Assembly (NCBI GenBank): GCA_963677825.2
Contig: CAXXEF010000001.1
Span: forward strand, 806,001 to 870,000
From: Sporobacter sp963677825
GTDB lineage: Bacteria; Bacillota; Clostridia; Oscillospirales; Oscillospiraceae
Direction: 5' to 3'
Length of the DNA stretch: 64,000 bases
Below the pieces are notes generated by a model. The model made no database searches and had not been told where the DNA came from. It saw only the letters and a program-made list of their open reading frames with translations. Positions within the stretch are counted from its first letter, which is position 1, and each line of letters opens with the position of its first letter. The translations under genes and the position numbers were made by a program. Shown here piece by piece: positions 23,522 to 31,998 of the stretch.

Positions 23522-24430
23522 ATGATTTGCGGCATTGTCGACCTCGGCTCAAACACGATCCGACTATCGATCTATAAATACGAAGACGGCGTTACGAAGC
23601 TGCTGCTCAGCAAAAAGTCTATCGCGGGCTTGCTCGGTTACGTCACCGACGGCGTTTTATCCAAAAAAGGCGTCAACAAAGCCTGCTCGGTTTTGCTTAA
23701 TTTCCAAGACATCCTTTCCAATTTCAATATTGAAAATGCCTATGTGTTTGCAACGGCCTCCCTGCGCAACATCACCAACACACGCGAGGTCATCGACAAA
23801 ATCCGCAGCGAGACGGGCTACGAGATTGAGCTGCTCTCCGGCGAAGACGAGGCGACACTCGATTTTTACGGCGCGGTGCGCGCCACGGAGCTCACGTCCG
23901 GCCTGCTTGTTGACATTGGCGGCGGCAGTACTGAGCTCGTCCGCTTTGACGACATGACGGTGGAAAGCGCTGTGAGCATCCCCGTCGGCTCGCTGAATTT
24001 ATCGCTTCGGCACGCGCCGGATATCATCCCGAGCAATACGTCCATCAAGCTGATCCGGCAGGACGTGCTGACCGAACTGGCGAAGCTCGATCCGTCCAAA
24101 GCGACCGGCGCACCAGTCGTCTGCGGCGTCGGCGGCACGGTTCGCGCCGCACGAAAAATATACAACGATCTGTATGATTTGCCCAACAGCAACATGACGA
24201 TGGACGCCGACAAGCTGCAAAAGCTGCTGTCGGTCTATAAAAAGAACACGAAACAGATCATGCGGCGCGTGATGCAGCTTGCACCCGACCGAATCCATAC
24301 AGCCATCACCGGTATCGTTGTATTGACAACCATATCAAAGGTGTATGGTGTCCGGGAAATCATTGTGAGCACCCGCGGCGTCCGCGAGGGATATCTGTAT
24401 CAAAAAGTACTGGGCGGTGAAATTGCGTGA
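23522..24430 (+). CDS. ppx: Ppx/GppA family phosphatase (exopolyphosphatase-like)
   Basis: This 302-residue protein of the actin-like Ppx/GppA fold has a phosphate-1 motif VDLGSNTIRL at the N-terminus, ATASLRN, an EVI-type LSGEDEATLDFYGA, and the second nucleotide/phosphate loop DIGGGSTELV. It releases phosphate from polyphosphate or hydrolyses (p)ppGpp-type nucleotides. It is shorter than E. coli Ppx and lacks the C-terminal HD domain. The ATG at 23522 follows GGGGACC. Its stop overlaps the ppk start (TGATG), making a ppx-ppk operon that favours polyphosphate turnover. Confidence 0.87.
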   Translation: MICGIVDLGSNTIRLSIYKYEDGVTKLLLSKKSIAGLLGYVTDGVLSKKGVNKACSVLLNFQDILSNFNIENAYVFATASLRNITNTREVIDKIRSETGYEIELLSGEDEATLDFYGAVRATELTSGLLVDIGGGSTELVRFDDMTVESAVSIPVGSLNLSLRHAPDIIPSNTSIKLIRQDVLTELAKLDPSKATGAPVVCGVGGTVRAARKIYNDLYDLPNSNMTMDADKLQKLLSVYKKNTKQIMRRVMQLAPDRIHTAITGIVVLTTISKVYGVREIIVSTRGVREGYLYQKVLGGEIA

Positions 24431-26691
24431 TGGCGGAAGGTACATTTAATTCGGATACAAGTTTTACAACAAACAGAGAGCTGTCGTGGCTGAAATTCAA
24501 CGAGCGCGTACTCCAAGTCGCCAACGACCCAGCCGTGCCGCTATTGGAGCGGCTGAAGTTCGTGGCGATCTTTGTGAGCAATCTCGATGAGTTCTTCATG
24601 ATCCGTGTGGGCAGTCTGGTCGATCTGTCGATCATAAACGAGGGGCATATTGACAACAAGTCTGGTATGACAATCAAGCAGCAGCTGCGCAGCATCTACA
24701 AGGTCATACCGCCGCTGTATAAGCAAAAAGATGCCGCCTTTCAATCGTTGTCGGCGCAGCTTCGCCACTTCGGCATTGTCCGACCGGACTTCAAGGAGCT
24801 TGACAGCGAGGAATTGAAATACGTCGACTCGTATTTCGAGCACGTTGTCTCCCCTGTTTTATCACCGCAGGTGATCGACACGCACCATCCGTTCCCGCAT
24901 ATCGAAAATAAATCGCTCAATATTGCCGTCCTGCTCAAGTCCAAAGACGGGAGTAAATTCGGCATCATTCCTGTTCCCAAAATGCTCCGGCGCATCCTGT
25001 ATTTAAAAAACGGTCTGGCAAAACATATCCTTATTGAGGATCTGATTTTAAATTATACCGAAAAAGTCTTTGAGATGTACGAGGTCGAGGAAAAGGCTGT
25101 CATCTCCGTGACGCGCAACGCCGACCTCAATCCCGACGACGAAACGTATGACTTTGAAGAAGATTTTCGCTATCACATGAAGAAAATCCTCAAAAAGCGC
25201 GCACGTCTGGCCGCCGTGCGTCTGGAAGTCTCTGCCGGCTGCTCGAAAACGCTCATCGGTTACTTGTCTAACCGTCTTCAGATTACGCGCGCGCAGGTTT
25301 ATACGAGCGCGGCGCCGCTGGAATTGTCGTACATATATGATCTGGAAAATCATATGCCCGTCCCGACGAAGCGCGCCATCACATACACGCCGTATCTCCC
25401 GCAATATCCGCCGGACTACAACCCGGGCGAAAGCATGACCAAGCAGATTTTATCCGGCGACATGCTGCTCAGCTATCCATACGAGTCGATGGATCCGTTT
25501 TTACAGCTCGTCAAGGAGTCGGCAGCCGACCCGGCTGTCATCTCTATCAAGATCACGCTGTACCGGCTCGACAAAAAGTCGCGTTTGGCGCAGTACTTGA
25601 TTGACGCGGCCGAAAACGATAAGGATGTTACCGTCATCATGGAGCTGCGCGCCAGGTTCGACGAGCAGAACAACATCGAATGGGCCGAACGGCTGGAGGA
25701 ATCCGGCTGTAAGGTGATCTACGGCTTCAAGGACTATAAGGTCCACTCGAAAATCTGCCTGATTACGCGTCACGAGAAAAACAGGATGTACCATATCACA
25801 CAAATCGGCACCGGTAATTACAACGAAAAAACGTCGAAGCTTTACACCGATTTTTGCCTGATGACAGCCAACAAGACGATAGCAGCGGATGCGTCGAGCT
25901 TTTTTAAGAACATGCTCGTTTCAAATCTTGACAGCCGGTACAGCCAGCTGCTCGTCGCGCCGACGTGGCTGAAAACGTCCATCTTCGCGCTCATCGACGC
26001 CGAGATCGACAAAGCCAATAACGGCGAGCCGAGCGGTATCATACTGAAAATGAACTCCTTGACCGACCGTGATACGCTGGATAAGCTTTCGGAAGCGTCG
26101 AACGCGGGTGTCAACGTCAAGCTCATCATTCGAGGCATTTGCTGCCTTGTACCGGGTATTCCGGGGAAAACAGAAAACGTCACGGTTACAAGTGTGATCG
26201 GTCGGTTTTTAGAGCACGCGCGTGTATACTGCTTCGGCAGCGGCCCTGACACGCGGCTTTATATCTCGTCGGCCGATTTGATGACACGCAACACCGAACG
26301 TCGTATCGAAATCGCCGCACCCGTCCTCGACGAAGAGTTGAAGGAGCGCGTCCTGAGCTATCTGAACGTCCAGCTGTCTCCGGAGACAAAATCTTGGGCG
26401 CTCGGCGCCGACGGCGATTATCTGCTCAACGCCAATGAGTACTTGCAGGTAACATGTCAGGACATATTCATGAAAGAAGCGATGAACCTCGTCCGGCCAA
26501 AAAAGAAGCCAAAAAGGGCCAGTCGGCTGATTGCGCAGTTAAAGACATCGATCAGCAAGCTGCTGTCGAAGCTGCCTGCCGCCACCAGTGACGAAGCCGT
26601 CAGCGATGACGACGACGACGCGCTCAACACCGAGCCAGAGACAGTCCAAACGGACGACGTTGCCGACACCCCGTCGACGGATGACAAGTAG
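24430..26691 (+). CDS. ppk: Polyphosphate kinase 1
   Basis: This 753-residue Ppk1 makes polyphosphate from ATP. The sequence shows the N domain (NRELSWLKFNERVL), the middle domain, and the C1/C2 PLD-like catalytic domains with SIKITLYRLDKKS, the autophosphorylated-His motif KVHSKICLI (about residue 440) and the second site RIEIAAPV after SSADLMTRN. The last 60 residues are an extra, poorly conserved tail, first basic (KKKPKRAS) then Asp/Glu/Thr-rich. The start overlaps the ppx stop. Confidence 0.94.
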   Translation: MAEGTFNSDTSFTTNRELSWLKFNERVLQVANDPAVPLLERLKFVAIFVSNLDEFFMIRVGSLVDLSIINEGHIDNKSGMTIKQQLRSIYKVIPPLYKQKDAAFQSLSAQLRHFGIVRPDFKELDSEELKYVDSYFEHVVSPVLSPQVIDTHHPFPHIENKSLNIAVLLKSKDGSKFGIIPVPKMLRRILYLKNGLAKHILIEDLILNYTEKVFEMYEVEEKAVISVTRNADLNPDDETYDFEEDFRYHMKKILKKRARLAAVRLEVSAGCSKTLIGYLSNRLQITRAQVYTSAAPLELSYIYDLENHMPVPTKRAITYTPYLPQYPPDYNPGESMTKQILSGDMLLSYPYESMDPFLQLVKESAADPAVISIKITLYRLDKKSRLAQYLIDAAENDKDVTVIMELRARFDEQNNIEWAERLEESGCKVIYGFKDYKVHSKICLITRHEKNRMYHITQIGTGNYNEKTSKLYTDFCLMTANKTIAADASSFFKNMLVSNLDSRYSQLLVAPTWLKTSIFALIDAEIDKANNGEPSGIILKMNSLTDRDTLDKLSEASNAGVNVKLIIRGICCLVPGIPGKTENVTVTSVIGRFLEHARVYCFGSGPDTRLYISSADLMTRNTERRIEIAAPVLDEELKERVLSYLNVQLSPETKSWALGADGDYLLNANEYLQVTCQDIFMKEAMNLVRPKKKPKRASRLIAQLKTSISKLLSKLPAATSDEAVSDDDDDALNTEPETVQTDDVADTPSTDDK

Positions 26692-26700
26692 AAAACACGT

Positions 26701-26742
26701 ATAACAAAGACCCGCAGTCTTACGACTGCGGGTCTTTGTTAT
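26701..26742. terminator. Bidirectional terminator
   Basis: The arm ATAACAAAGACCCGCAGTC (19 bases) and its exact complement surround TTAC. It is shared by ppk and the betaine transport operon. Confidence 0.92.
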
Positions 26743-26754
26743 GCTGTTGCTGCG

Positions 26755-27939
26755 CTAGATCAGCGAAGCGAGAACGGATGCCTTGGTAACAATACCGATG
26801 AATCGGTTTTTCTCGTCAACGACGGCGATCGGGTACGATGCCTCTGCTGCGACAGGAATCAGATCGACGATCTGTGTGTCCTTTGTGGTCGTCGGCAGAT
26901 CACGGATGATCGCGTCCTCGAAGGAAAGCTCTTGATTGCGCATCTTGAGCGCTTTTTCAAGCGTCAGGATGCCGACCAGGCCCATCTTTTCATCGACGAT
27001 ATAGGCGCTCGATACGCTGTTTTGACGCATCTGCTTAAGCGCGGTGCTACCGCCATCACGTGAGTGAATGAGGCAAGACGGCGTCTCCATAATGTTCGCG
27101 ACCGTGTATATCTGCGCCTTGTCGGCGCTGTTGATGAAGTCGCGCACGTAATCGTCGGCCGGGTTTGACGACATACCCTCGGGCGTATCGATCTGAATGA
27201 GTTGGCCGTCACGCATGATGGCGACGGTGTTACCCAGCTTGAACGCTTCGTTGATATCGTGCGTGATGAACACAACCGTCTTATCCAGCTTTTCTTGAAT
27301 CGACAGCAGCTCAAACTGCATATCGCGCCGGACAAGCGGATCGAGTGCGGAAAACGGCTCGTCCATCAAGAGGATGTCCGGGTCGTTGGCCAGCGCACGG
27401 GCGATGCCGACGCGCTGACGCATACCGCCGCTCAGATCGGTGATCGGCTTGTTTTCCCAGCCGTTCAAACCGACCATCTGGATCATCTCCATGGCTTTGG
27501 CTTCGCGCTCTTCTTTCGCAACACCTCGTATCTCAAGGCCAAATGCAACGTTACCGAGCACGTCACGATGACTAATGAGTCCAAAGCTCTGGAACACCAT
27601 GGATACTTTGGTGCGGCGGTATTCCAGCAGCTCTTCTTTGTTGAACTTCTCAATATCGCGTCCTTCAAAGTAGATGTTGCCTGAGGTGGCAGGATGCAAT
27701 CGGTTCAGGCATCGCACAACCGTCGACTTGCCCGAGCCGGACAAACCAATGAGCGTGAAGATCTTGCCGCGCTCGACATCGAACGAGATGTCGTCTACCG
27801 CGACGGTGACGCCCGTGTGCTTGAGGATATCCTCTTTGGAGCGCCCTGCTTTGAGCATTTCACGTGCCTGCGCTTTCTTCGACCCGAACATTTTCGTCAG
27901 GTGCTCGACGCGCAGGATGATATTTTCGTCTCCCGTCAT
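26755..27939 (-). CDS. opuAA: Glycine betaine/proline ABC transporter ATP-binding protein with CBS pair
   Basis: This 394-residue ProV/OpuAA ATPase has Walker A GLSGSGKST (about 68-76), signature LSGGMRQRVGIARAL, Walker B ILLMDEPFSALD and H-loop VFITHDINEA. Two CBS motifs follow in the C-terminal third (about 280-394), which in OpuA sense ionic strength or c-di-AMP. The N-terminal lead (KAREMLKAGRSKEDILKHTG) is typical of ProV. It overlaps the permease by 4 bases and is last in the operon. Confidence 0.93.
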   Translation of the reverse strand: MTGDENIILRVEHLTKMFGSKKAQAREMLKAGRSKEDILKHTGVTVAVDDISFDVERGKIFTLIGLSGSGKSTVVRCLNRLHPATSGNIYFEGRDIEKFNKEELLEYRRTKVSMVFQSFGLISHRDVLGNVAFGLEIRGVAKEEREAKAMEMIQMVGLNGWENKPITDLSGGMRQRVGIARALANDPDILLMDEPFSALDPLVRRDMQFELLSIQEKLDKTVVFITHDINEAFKLGNTVAIMRDGQLIQIDTPEGMSSNPADDYVRDFINSADKAQIYTVANIMETPSCLIHSRDGGSTALKQMRQNSVSSAYIVDEKMGLVGILTLEKALKMRNQELSFEDAIIRDLPTTTKDTQIVDLIPVAAEASYPIAVVDEKNRFIGIVTKASVLASLI

Positions 27940-28805
27940 GACACCGCCTCCTCTTGTTTCTTGACAATGCCCTGTGTGAGCCTGTCGAAAACGATAGCGA
28001 TAATGACGATAGCCGCACCGGCGACGAAGCCGCGGCCCGGCTCAAGCCGGTTGATGCCGAGGATGACTTCGTGACCAAGACCGCCCAGTCCGATCAGTGA
28101 ACACGTAACGACCATTGCAATGGCCATCATAATTGTCTGATTGACACCGGCCATGATCGTTGGTATTGCCTGCGGTATTTGAACTTTAAAGAGTGACTGC
28201 CCCCTCGTTGCGCCAAAGGCTTTAGCCGCTTCGACCACTTCCACATCCACCTGCTGGATACCGAGGCTCGTCAGGCGAATAACTGGTGGCACGGCATAGA
28301 TCGTCGTGGCGATAACGGACGGCGGACCCTGAAGTCCGAAGAACATAACGGCTGGGATCAGATAAACGAAGCTTGGCAGCGTCTGCATCGTATCGAGAAT
28401 CGGCCGAATGATCGCATCGGCGCGCTTATTCGAAGACATGAGCACACCCGCCGGTAGACCAATGACGATTGAGATGATCACCGATGTGACAATGACCGTC
28501 AATGTCTCGTTCATCATCTCCCAGTATCCGACGCTCCCGATGAAAAACATCATGATAGTAAACGCAATGGCACGCGTCCACTTACGAGATGTCCGATAGG
28601 CTGCAACGAATATTAAAGCGAGTAGTACCCACCACGGAATCCAATTGATCACTGCACCAACGCCGTCGAGTATACCATCTAAAATGTCGCTGATGGCATC
28701 AAAAAACGGTTTCCAATGTGCGACCATCCAATAAACAGCATCAGTGATCGGATTCTTAAGGTTGATGAAGATTTCTTCAGGAAAGTTGAGTATCCAATCT
28801 GGCAA
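27936..28805 (-). CDS. opuAB: Glycine betaine/proline ABC transporter permease
   Basis: This 289-residue ProW/OpuAB permease has about six membrane helices. It has an N-terminal amphipathic segment, the EAA-type loop (EAAKAFGATRGQSLFKVQIPQA) and the family-typical C-terminus INRLEPGRGFVAGAAIVIIAI. It forms the channel with the CBS-bearing ATPase. The start is 16 bp after the binding-protein stop. Confidence 0.92.
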   Translation of the reverse strand: MPDWILNFPEEIFINLKNPITDAVYWMVAHWKPFFDAISDILDGILDGVGAVINWIPWWVLLALIFVAAYRTSRKWTRAIAFTIMMFFIGSVGYWEMMNETLTVIVTSVIISIVIGLPAGVLMSSNKRADAIIRPILDTMQTLPSFVYLIPAVMFFGLQGPPSVIATTIYAVPPVIRLTSLGIQQVDVEVVEAAKAFGATRGQSLFKVQIPQAIPTIMAGVNQTIMMAIAMVVTCSLIGLGGLGHEVILGINRLEPGRGFVAGAAIVIIAIVFDRLTQGIVKKQEEAVS

Positions 28806-28821
28806 TTAAACCACTCCCCTG

Positions 28822-29811
28822 TTACGCGTTCAGCGCGGCGCGTACCATTTCGGCTTTGTCGGCTGGGAGCCACTGATCAATCAGCTCGTCATGCTGCATC
28901 AGGAACCATTTGGCGGTATCCATCATCTCAGCTTCATTTGTCTGCAGATAGCCCAGTGCCTCGTTCGTCAAAGCGCTGGAGGTGTGGTACTTACTCAGGA
29001 ATTCACAATATTCCGGTGCTGCTTCGTAGAAATCTTTAGAAACGCAGACCGTAACATCTACAGACGGGCATTCCGTCTCACCAGCCTGAAAGGCCGCATC
29101 ATCGACATATGGAGCGTCGCCGAGCAGCACCATGTCGTATTTACCAATCAGCCATGTCGGCTCCCAGTAATACCCAACGACAGCTTCGCCTGCTTCGTAA
29201 GCACCGGCGAACGATGCAGCCAGCGCTGCGTCGGAACCGGGATCAACATAATTAAACGTTTCGTCAAGACCATAATACAGGTATTTAGCATGCATGATGT
29301 TATCAATCCCCCAACCGGAGGGAGCGCCAAGGATACGGCCCATACCGGCATCGTTGGGATCTTCAAAAACGTCAGGGTACATTTTCAGGTCTTCAACAGT
29401 TTTCAGGTCAGGCGCCATCGGATCAATGCCGCGCTCGGCATCGCCCTCTATCACATAACGGGGCACATACAGGCCCTGTGCATTGTCGTCAAAATTAGTA
29501 CCCAGCTCGATAGATGTGCCGGCGGCGATATCTTCATCGTAGCGGTCGATATTGTCTGTCCAAACTTCAGAATAAACTGTTACCTCACCTGTCTGAAGCG
29601 ACGCCCAGGTGATCGGTGTCGTACCGGAAATCTCATCTGTTTCCATGTCAAAGGCGTTTTCGGCAATGAACATCATCACCGCATTATGGAACTGAATGCT
29701 ATCCCAGCCGGCATCGGCGAAGACAGCTTTCGGGGCTTCTTTCTTACCGCAAGCGGTAACAAGCGTCAGGGATAATACAAGTGCTATAATAATGGCTAAT
29801 ACTTTCTTCAT
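28822..29811 (-). CDS. opuAC: Glycine betaine-binding lipoprotein
   Basis: This 329-residue substrate-binding lipoprotein has lipobox VTAC (Cys21). Aromatic residues expected to form the trimethylammonium cage are visible in DAGWDSIQFHN, SEVWTDN and YYWEPTWLIGKYD. It captures betaine or proline betaine outside the cell and delivers it to OpuAB. It is the first gene, with a long structured leader (29812-29937) and a strong promoter. Confidence 0.9.
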   Translation of the reverse strand: MKKVLAIIIALVLSLTLVTACGKKEAPKAVFADAGWDSIQFHNAVMMFIAENAFDMETDEISGTTPITWASLQTGEVTVYSEVWTDNIDRYDEDIAAGTSIELGTNFDDNAQGLYVPRYVIEGDAERGIDPMAPDLKTVEDLKMYPDVFEDPNDAGMGRILGAPSGWGIDNIMHAKYLYYGLDETFNYVDPGSDAALAASFAGAYEAGEAVVGYYWEPTWLIGKYDMVLLGDAPYVDDAAFQAGETECPSVDVTVCVSKDFYEAAPEYCEFLSKYHTSSALTNEALGYLQTNEAEMMDTAKWFLMQHDELIDQWLPADKAEMVRAALNA

Positions 29812-29832
29812 ATTTTTCCTCCTTTAATTTAA

Positions 29833-29852
29833 GCGCTTTACGTTGAAAGCGC
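29833..29852 (-). promoter_or_regulatory. Leader hairpin before opuAC
   Basis: GCGCTTT and AAAGCGC arms around six bases, just upstream of the AGGAGG site of opuAC. A second AGGAGG at about 29891-29896 lies higher in the leader with no sizeable reading frame behind it. Confidence 0.45.
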
Positions 29853-29937
29853 CTTCACAGCATAGAATGCCCGTTTTTCCTAAATTCACCTCCTGATTGT
29901 TCACAAAAAGCTAATTTTGGGCATACATTCGATCTTT

Positions 29938-29966
29938 ATCATATAAAAAATTGACGTTTGTGTCAA
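29938..29966 (-). promoter_or_regulatory. Promoter of the opuA operon
   Basis: On the minus strand, TTGACA (29966-29961), 17 bp and TATGAT (29943-29938). The -35 is one arm of an inverted repeat TTGAC/GTCAA (29951-29966), a possible operator. Confidence 0.75.
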
Positions 29967-29968
29967 GG

Positions 29969-30053
29969 AAGGTGGGTTGGCGGCACTACTGGCGGCATCG
30001 CTTTAGCCCAGTAGCCGCAAGGGGTTGGTACGGCTTCACCTTTTTGTTTTTTT
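29969..30053 (+). ncRNA. Structured T-terminated element, candidate small RNA or composite terminator
   Basis: Outer arms AAGGTG (29969-29974) and CACCTT (30037-30042) enclose a long imperfect hairpin with CTACTGG (29986-29992) pairing CCAGTAG (30008-30014), and CGG/CCG below it. Two T-runs follow (TTTTTGTTTTTTT). No gene ends just before it on the + strand, so a terminator alone does not explain it. I matched it to no known RNA family. Confidence 0.4.
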
Positions 30054-30106
30054 CAGACGTTTCCGGCCTATCAAACGGCTTTATCGTCGGATTTGACCGA
30101 TCAACA

Positions 30107-30135
30107 TTGCCCGAAGCGCCGCTTGGCTGTATAAT
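30107..30135 (+). promoter_or_regulatory. Promoter for the Nim-like gene
   Basis: TTGCCC (30107-30112), 17 bp and TATAAT (30130-30135), 26 bp before the start codon. Confidence 0.7.
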
Positions 30136-30161
30136 AGCGGCATTATTAAAAGGTAGTTGCC

Positions 30162-30638
30162 ATGAGACGATCTGACCGTCAAATCACTGACTTCGGCGAC
30201 ATCGTCGACGTTCTGCGCCGCTGCCGCGTGTGCCGTCTGGCCTTCATCGATAACGACGGCTACCCCTATATCGTGCCGCTCAACTTCGGCTTTCTGGCGT
30301 CGGGCGGACGTCTGACGTTCTACTTTCACAGCGCGCATGTCGGCAAAAAGATTGACTTAATCCGGCACGATCGGAAAGCCGCGTTCGAGTTTGACCTTGT
30401 CGGTCAACTCGTCGCCGGTGATGCGGCGTGCGATTATACAATGACCTACGAAAGCGTCTGCGGCACGGGCGATGTCACCGTCGTCACGGACGACGGCGAA
30501 AAAGCGCGCGGACTCGGTCTCATCATGCAGCAGTATGCACCAGATAGATCGTTCACGTTCGACGACGCCGCACTCCGCTCCGTCGCCGTCCTGAAGCTGG
30601 CGGTGCGCGAGATTACCGGCAAGCGTCTGATGGTTTGA
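30162..30638 (+). CDS. Pyridoxamine 5'-phosphate oxidase family protein (NimA-like)
   Basis: This 158-residue split-barrel flavoprotein of the NimA type has CRVCRLAFIDNDGYPYIVPLNFGF, then LTFYFHSAHVGKKIDLI with the conserved His, VAFEFD-like AAFEFDLVG, and the late LKLAVREITGKR. The family binds FMN (or heme in some members). NimA reduces 5-nitroimidazoles, but most members have unknown substrates. The ATG follows AAAAGGTAG. It is a single gene between its own promoter and terminator. Confidence 0.83.
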   Translation: MRRSDRQITDFGDIVDVLRRCRVCRLAFIDNDGYPYIVPLNFGFLASGGRLTFYFHSAHVGKKIDLIRHDRKAAFEFDLVGQLVAGDAACDYTMTYESVCGTGDVTVVTDDGEKARGLGLIMQQYAPDRSFTFDDAALRSVAVLKLAVREITGKRLMV

Positions 30639-30649
30639 TGGATGATAGA

Positions 30650-30683
30650 GAACACCCCCGACCAATTGGTCGGGGGTGTTCTT
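30650..30683 (+). terminator. Terminator after the Nim-like gene
   Basis: GAACACCCCCGACC and GGTCGGGGGTGTTC arms around AATT, with TT after. Confidence 0.82.
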
Positions 30684-30685
30684 CG

Positions 30686-31625
30686 CACTAAAATACTGTT
30701 GTTCATTTCAACTTATCAAGCCGCTTTTTCACTATTTTGTTTTCTTGCGATTAAACAAATGAAAGTTGATTTATACCTCTAATCGATGCCTAGTCATTTC
30801 TTTATTCGGGGATTACTACGATTTTGGTGTTGAATAATAATCTCATATGCATTTTTTTCGCTTTGTTGCGCTTTTTCAGCCTCAGCTTTTGAGACTTCTA
30901 TTTCAGAAACACTGTTTATTAAGTCTCCTGTATTGTACTTAATAAAATATCTATTATTATCTTGGGAAACTGACAGCCAATCATTTGAGAATAAAATAAC
31001 CATAATTACCTTTCCAATCAATCAATTTTTGTAACAGTATATTCCGTGGTTTTTGGCGAATCACTAATTGCTTCCATAAGATTAGCAGACGTAAATCCTC
31101 CTGGACCCCATTGATAATTTGCACCTAGTTCATTTCCAGTTGGAATTCTAAGACCTTTGGGGTTTAGTATATCAATTCTAACGGGATTACTGCCTAGCGA
31201 GCCGTTTGGAAGACCCAATAGATTTTCTAGAATTGAAATGTTACCGCTCGCCTTAGTTATCAATTCTGTCGCTTCGGTATAAGGAATAACAAATGTTCCT
31301 GTTGGTGGCCCAGCAGTTCCAGTTGGTGGCTTTGCAACAATTTTCGTCACACCATTCTTAAATATTGATAAATGCTGCTTAATGTATTCGGTTGTCAAAT
31401 AACTATGTGGATCGGGTCTTGAACCCTTTTCGACCGAAGTAACATAATTATTTTTCCCAAAATAATCATATATACTTTTTAGAGTATTATCCACATATTT
31501 GTTTTGGGCCCCTGTACTTTCAGCTTCGTACTTATACTTCGCATTAACACCATTTTCTACATACTTCCTATATGCTTGGTTGAGTGTAATATCAGTGTCA
31601 ACTAAATCCACCTCATCTTGAGTAT
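30686..31625. other. AT-rich island carrying toxin C-terminus and immunity gene
   Basis: Base composition drops visibly to AT-rich between the Nim-like terminator and about 31625, inside the toxin-like gene. Both flanks are GC-rich like the rest of the window. No flanking repeat, tRNA or integrase was seen. Confidence 0.6.
30794..31003 (-). CDS. Candidate immunity protein for the adjacent toxin-like gene
   Basis: The start is ATG 31003 after GGAAAGG; the frame opens 6 codons earlier at a TTG directly after the toxin stop. The product has 69 residues: MVILFSNDWLSV, then NNRYFIKYNTGDLINSVSE and a charged helix KAEAEKAQQSEKNAYEIII. It is small, acidic and soluble, with AT-rich codons like the C-terminal part of its neighbour. 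The pattern YFIKYNTG..., then EAEKAQ.SE..AYEII.., resembles small proteins I associate with polymorphic-toxin cassettes. No named family is claimed. The gene order (toxin, then immunity) and 14 bp spacing support the pairing. Confidence 0.55.
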   Translation of the reverse strand: MVILFSNDWLSVSQDNNRYFIKYNTGDLINSVSEIEVSKAEAEKAQQSEKNAYEIIIQHQNRSNPRIKK

Positions 31626-31914
31626 ACTGCGCGCCGGGGTCATTATCAAGATTTGACAGTTCGCCGATGTCAGCATCCTGCGCTGTATCTGACAGCGCGG
31701 CTGTCTCAACACCCATTTTGTCCGGCGTGTTAAGACTTTGGGCGATGAAGACCATGTCCGCCGGGAAAGCCGGTGGTGTGCCGTATGCGCCGGATTCAGC
31801 GGCTTTGAGAATACCAATCTCATTATCGGTCTTTTGTGCAAGCCTGTTGATATCCGTCACCGTTGTCATCGTACCGCCGACAGCGCCGGATGCCGCTATA
31901 AGCCGCTGTGTCAA
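31018..31914 (-). CDS. Candidate polymorphic-toxin C-terminal region, 5' end probably truncated
   Basis: The open frame gives 298 residues from a TTG at 31914 with no ribosome site. ATG 31869 is also poorly supported, and the frame stays open upstream to about 32030. Residues 1-95 are encoded by GC-rich DNA; the rest is AT-rich. The C-terminal 150 residues show TTEYIKQHLSIFKNGV, GTFVIPYTEATELI, GNISILENLLGLPNGS, VRIDILNPKGLRIPTGNE and LGANYQWGPGGFTS, an order I associate with polymorphic-toxin tips. No LXG, RHS or signal-peptide region is present, so the delivery part is missing. The 5' end overlaps the divergent kamA promoter. It could be a remnant or an orphan cassette. Confidence 0.5.
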   Translation of the reverse strand: MTQRLIAASGAVGGTMTTVTDINRLAQKTDNEIGILKAAESGAYGTPPAFPADMVFIAQSLNTPDKMGVETAALSDTAQDADIGELSNLDNDPGAQYTQDEVDLVDTDITLNQAYRKYVENGVNAKYKYEAESTGAQNKYVDNTLKSIYDYFGKNNYVTSVEKGSRPDPHSYLTTEYIKQHLSIFKNGVTKIVAKPPTGTAGPPTGTFVIPYTEATELITKASGNISILENLLGLPNGSLGSNPVRIDILNPKGLRIPTGNELGANYQWGPGGFTSANLMEAISDSPKTTEYTVTKID

Positions 31915-31915
31915 T

Positions 31916-31944
31916 TTGACTGTCTGCTCAATTTTTGCTATACT
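31916..31944 (+). promoter_or_regulatory. kamA-ablB promoter
   Basis: TTGACT (31916-31921), 17 bp and TATACT (31939-31944), with an extended TG at 31936-31937. It lies across the supposed 5' end of the toxin-like frame. Confidence 0.8.
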
Positions 31945-31953
31945 AAAGAGGCC

Positions 31954-31998
31954 GTAACGAGAAATCCTGTGAAATACCGGGTTTTTCGTTACTATTTT
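31954..31998 (+). promoter_or_regulatory. Hairpin with T-tract in the kamA leader (possible attenuator)
   Basis: GTAACGAGAAATCC pairs imperfectly with CCGGGTTTTTCGTTAC (7-bp perfect ends), followed by TATTTTTG. It begins within about 10 bases of the expected transcript start and ends 50 bp before kamA. Confidence 0.5.

Noticed and set aside
29951..30175. A 74-codon + strand frame across the opuA/Nim intergenic region
   Set aside because: It covers the promoter, the structured element and its T-run, lacks a ribosome site and has no recognisable pattern.
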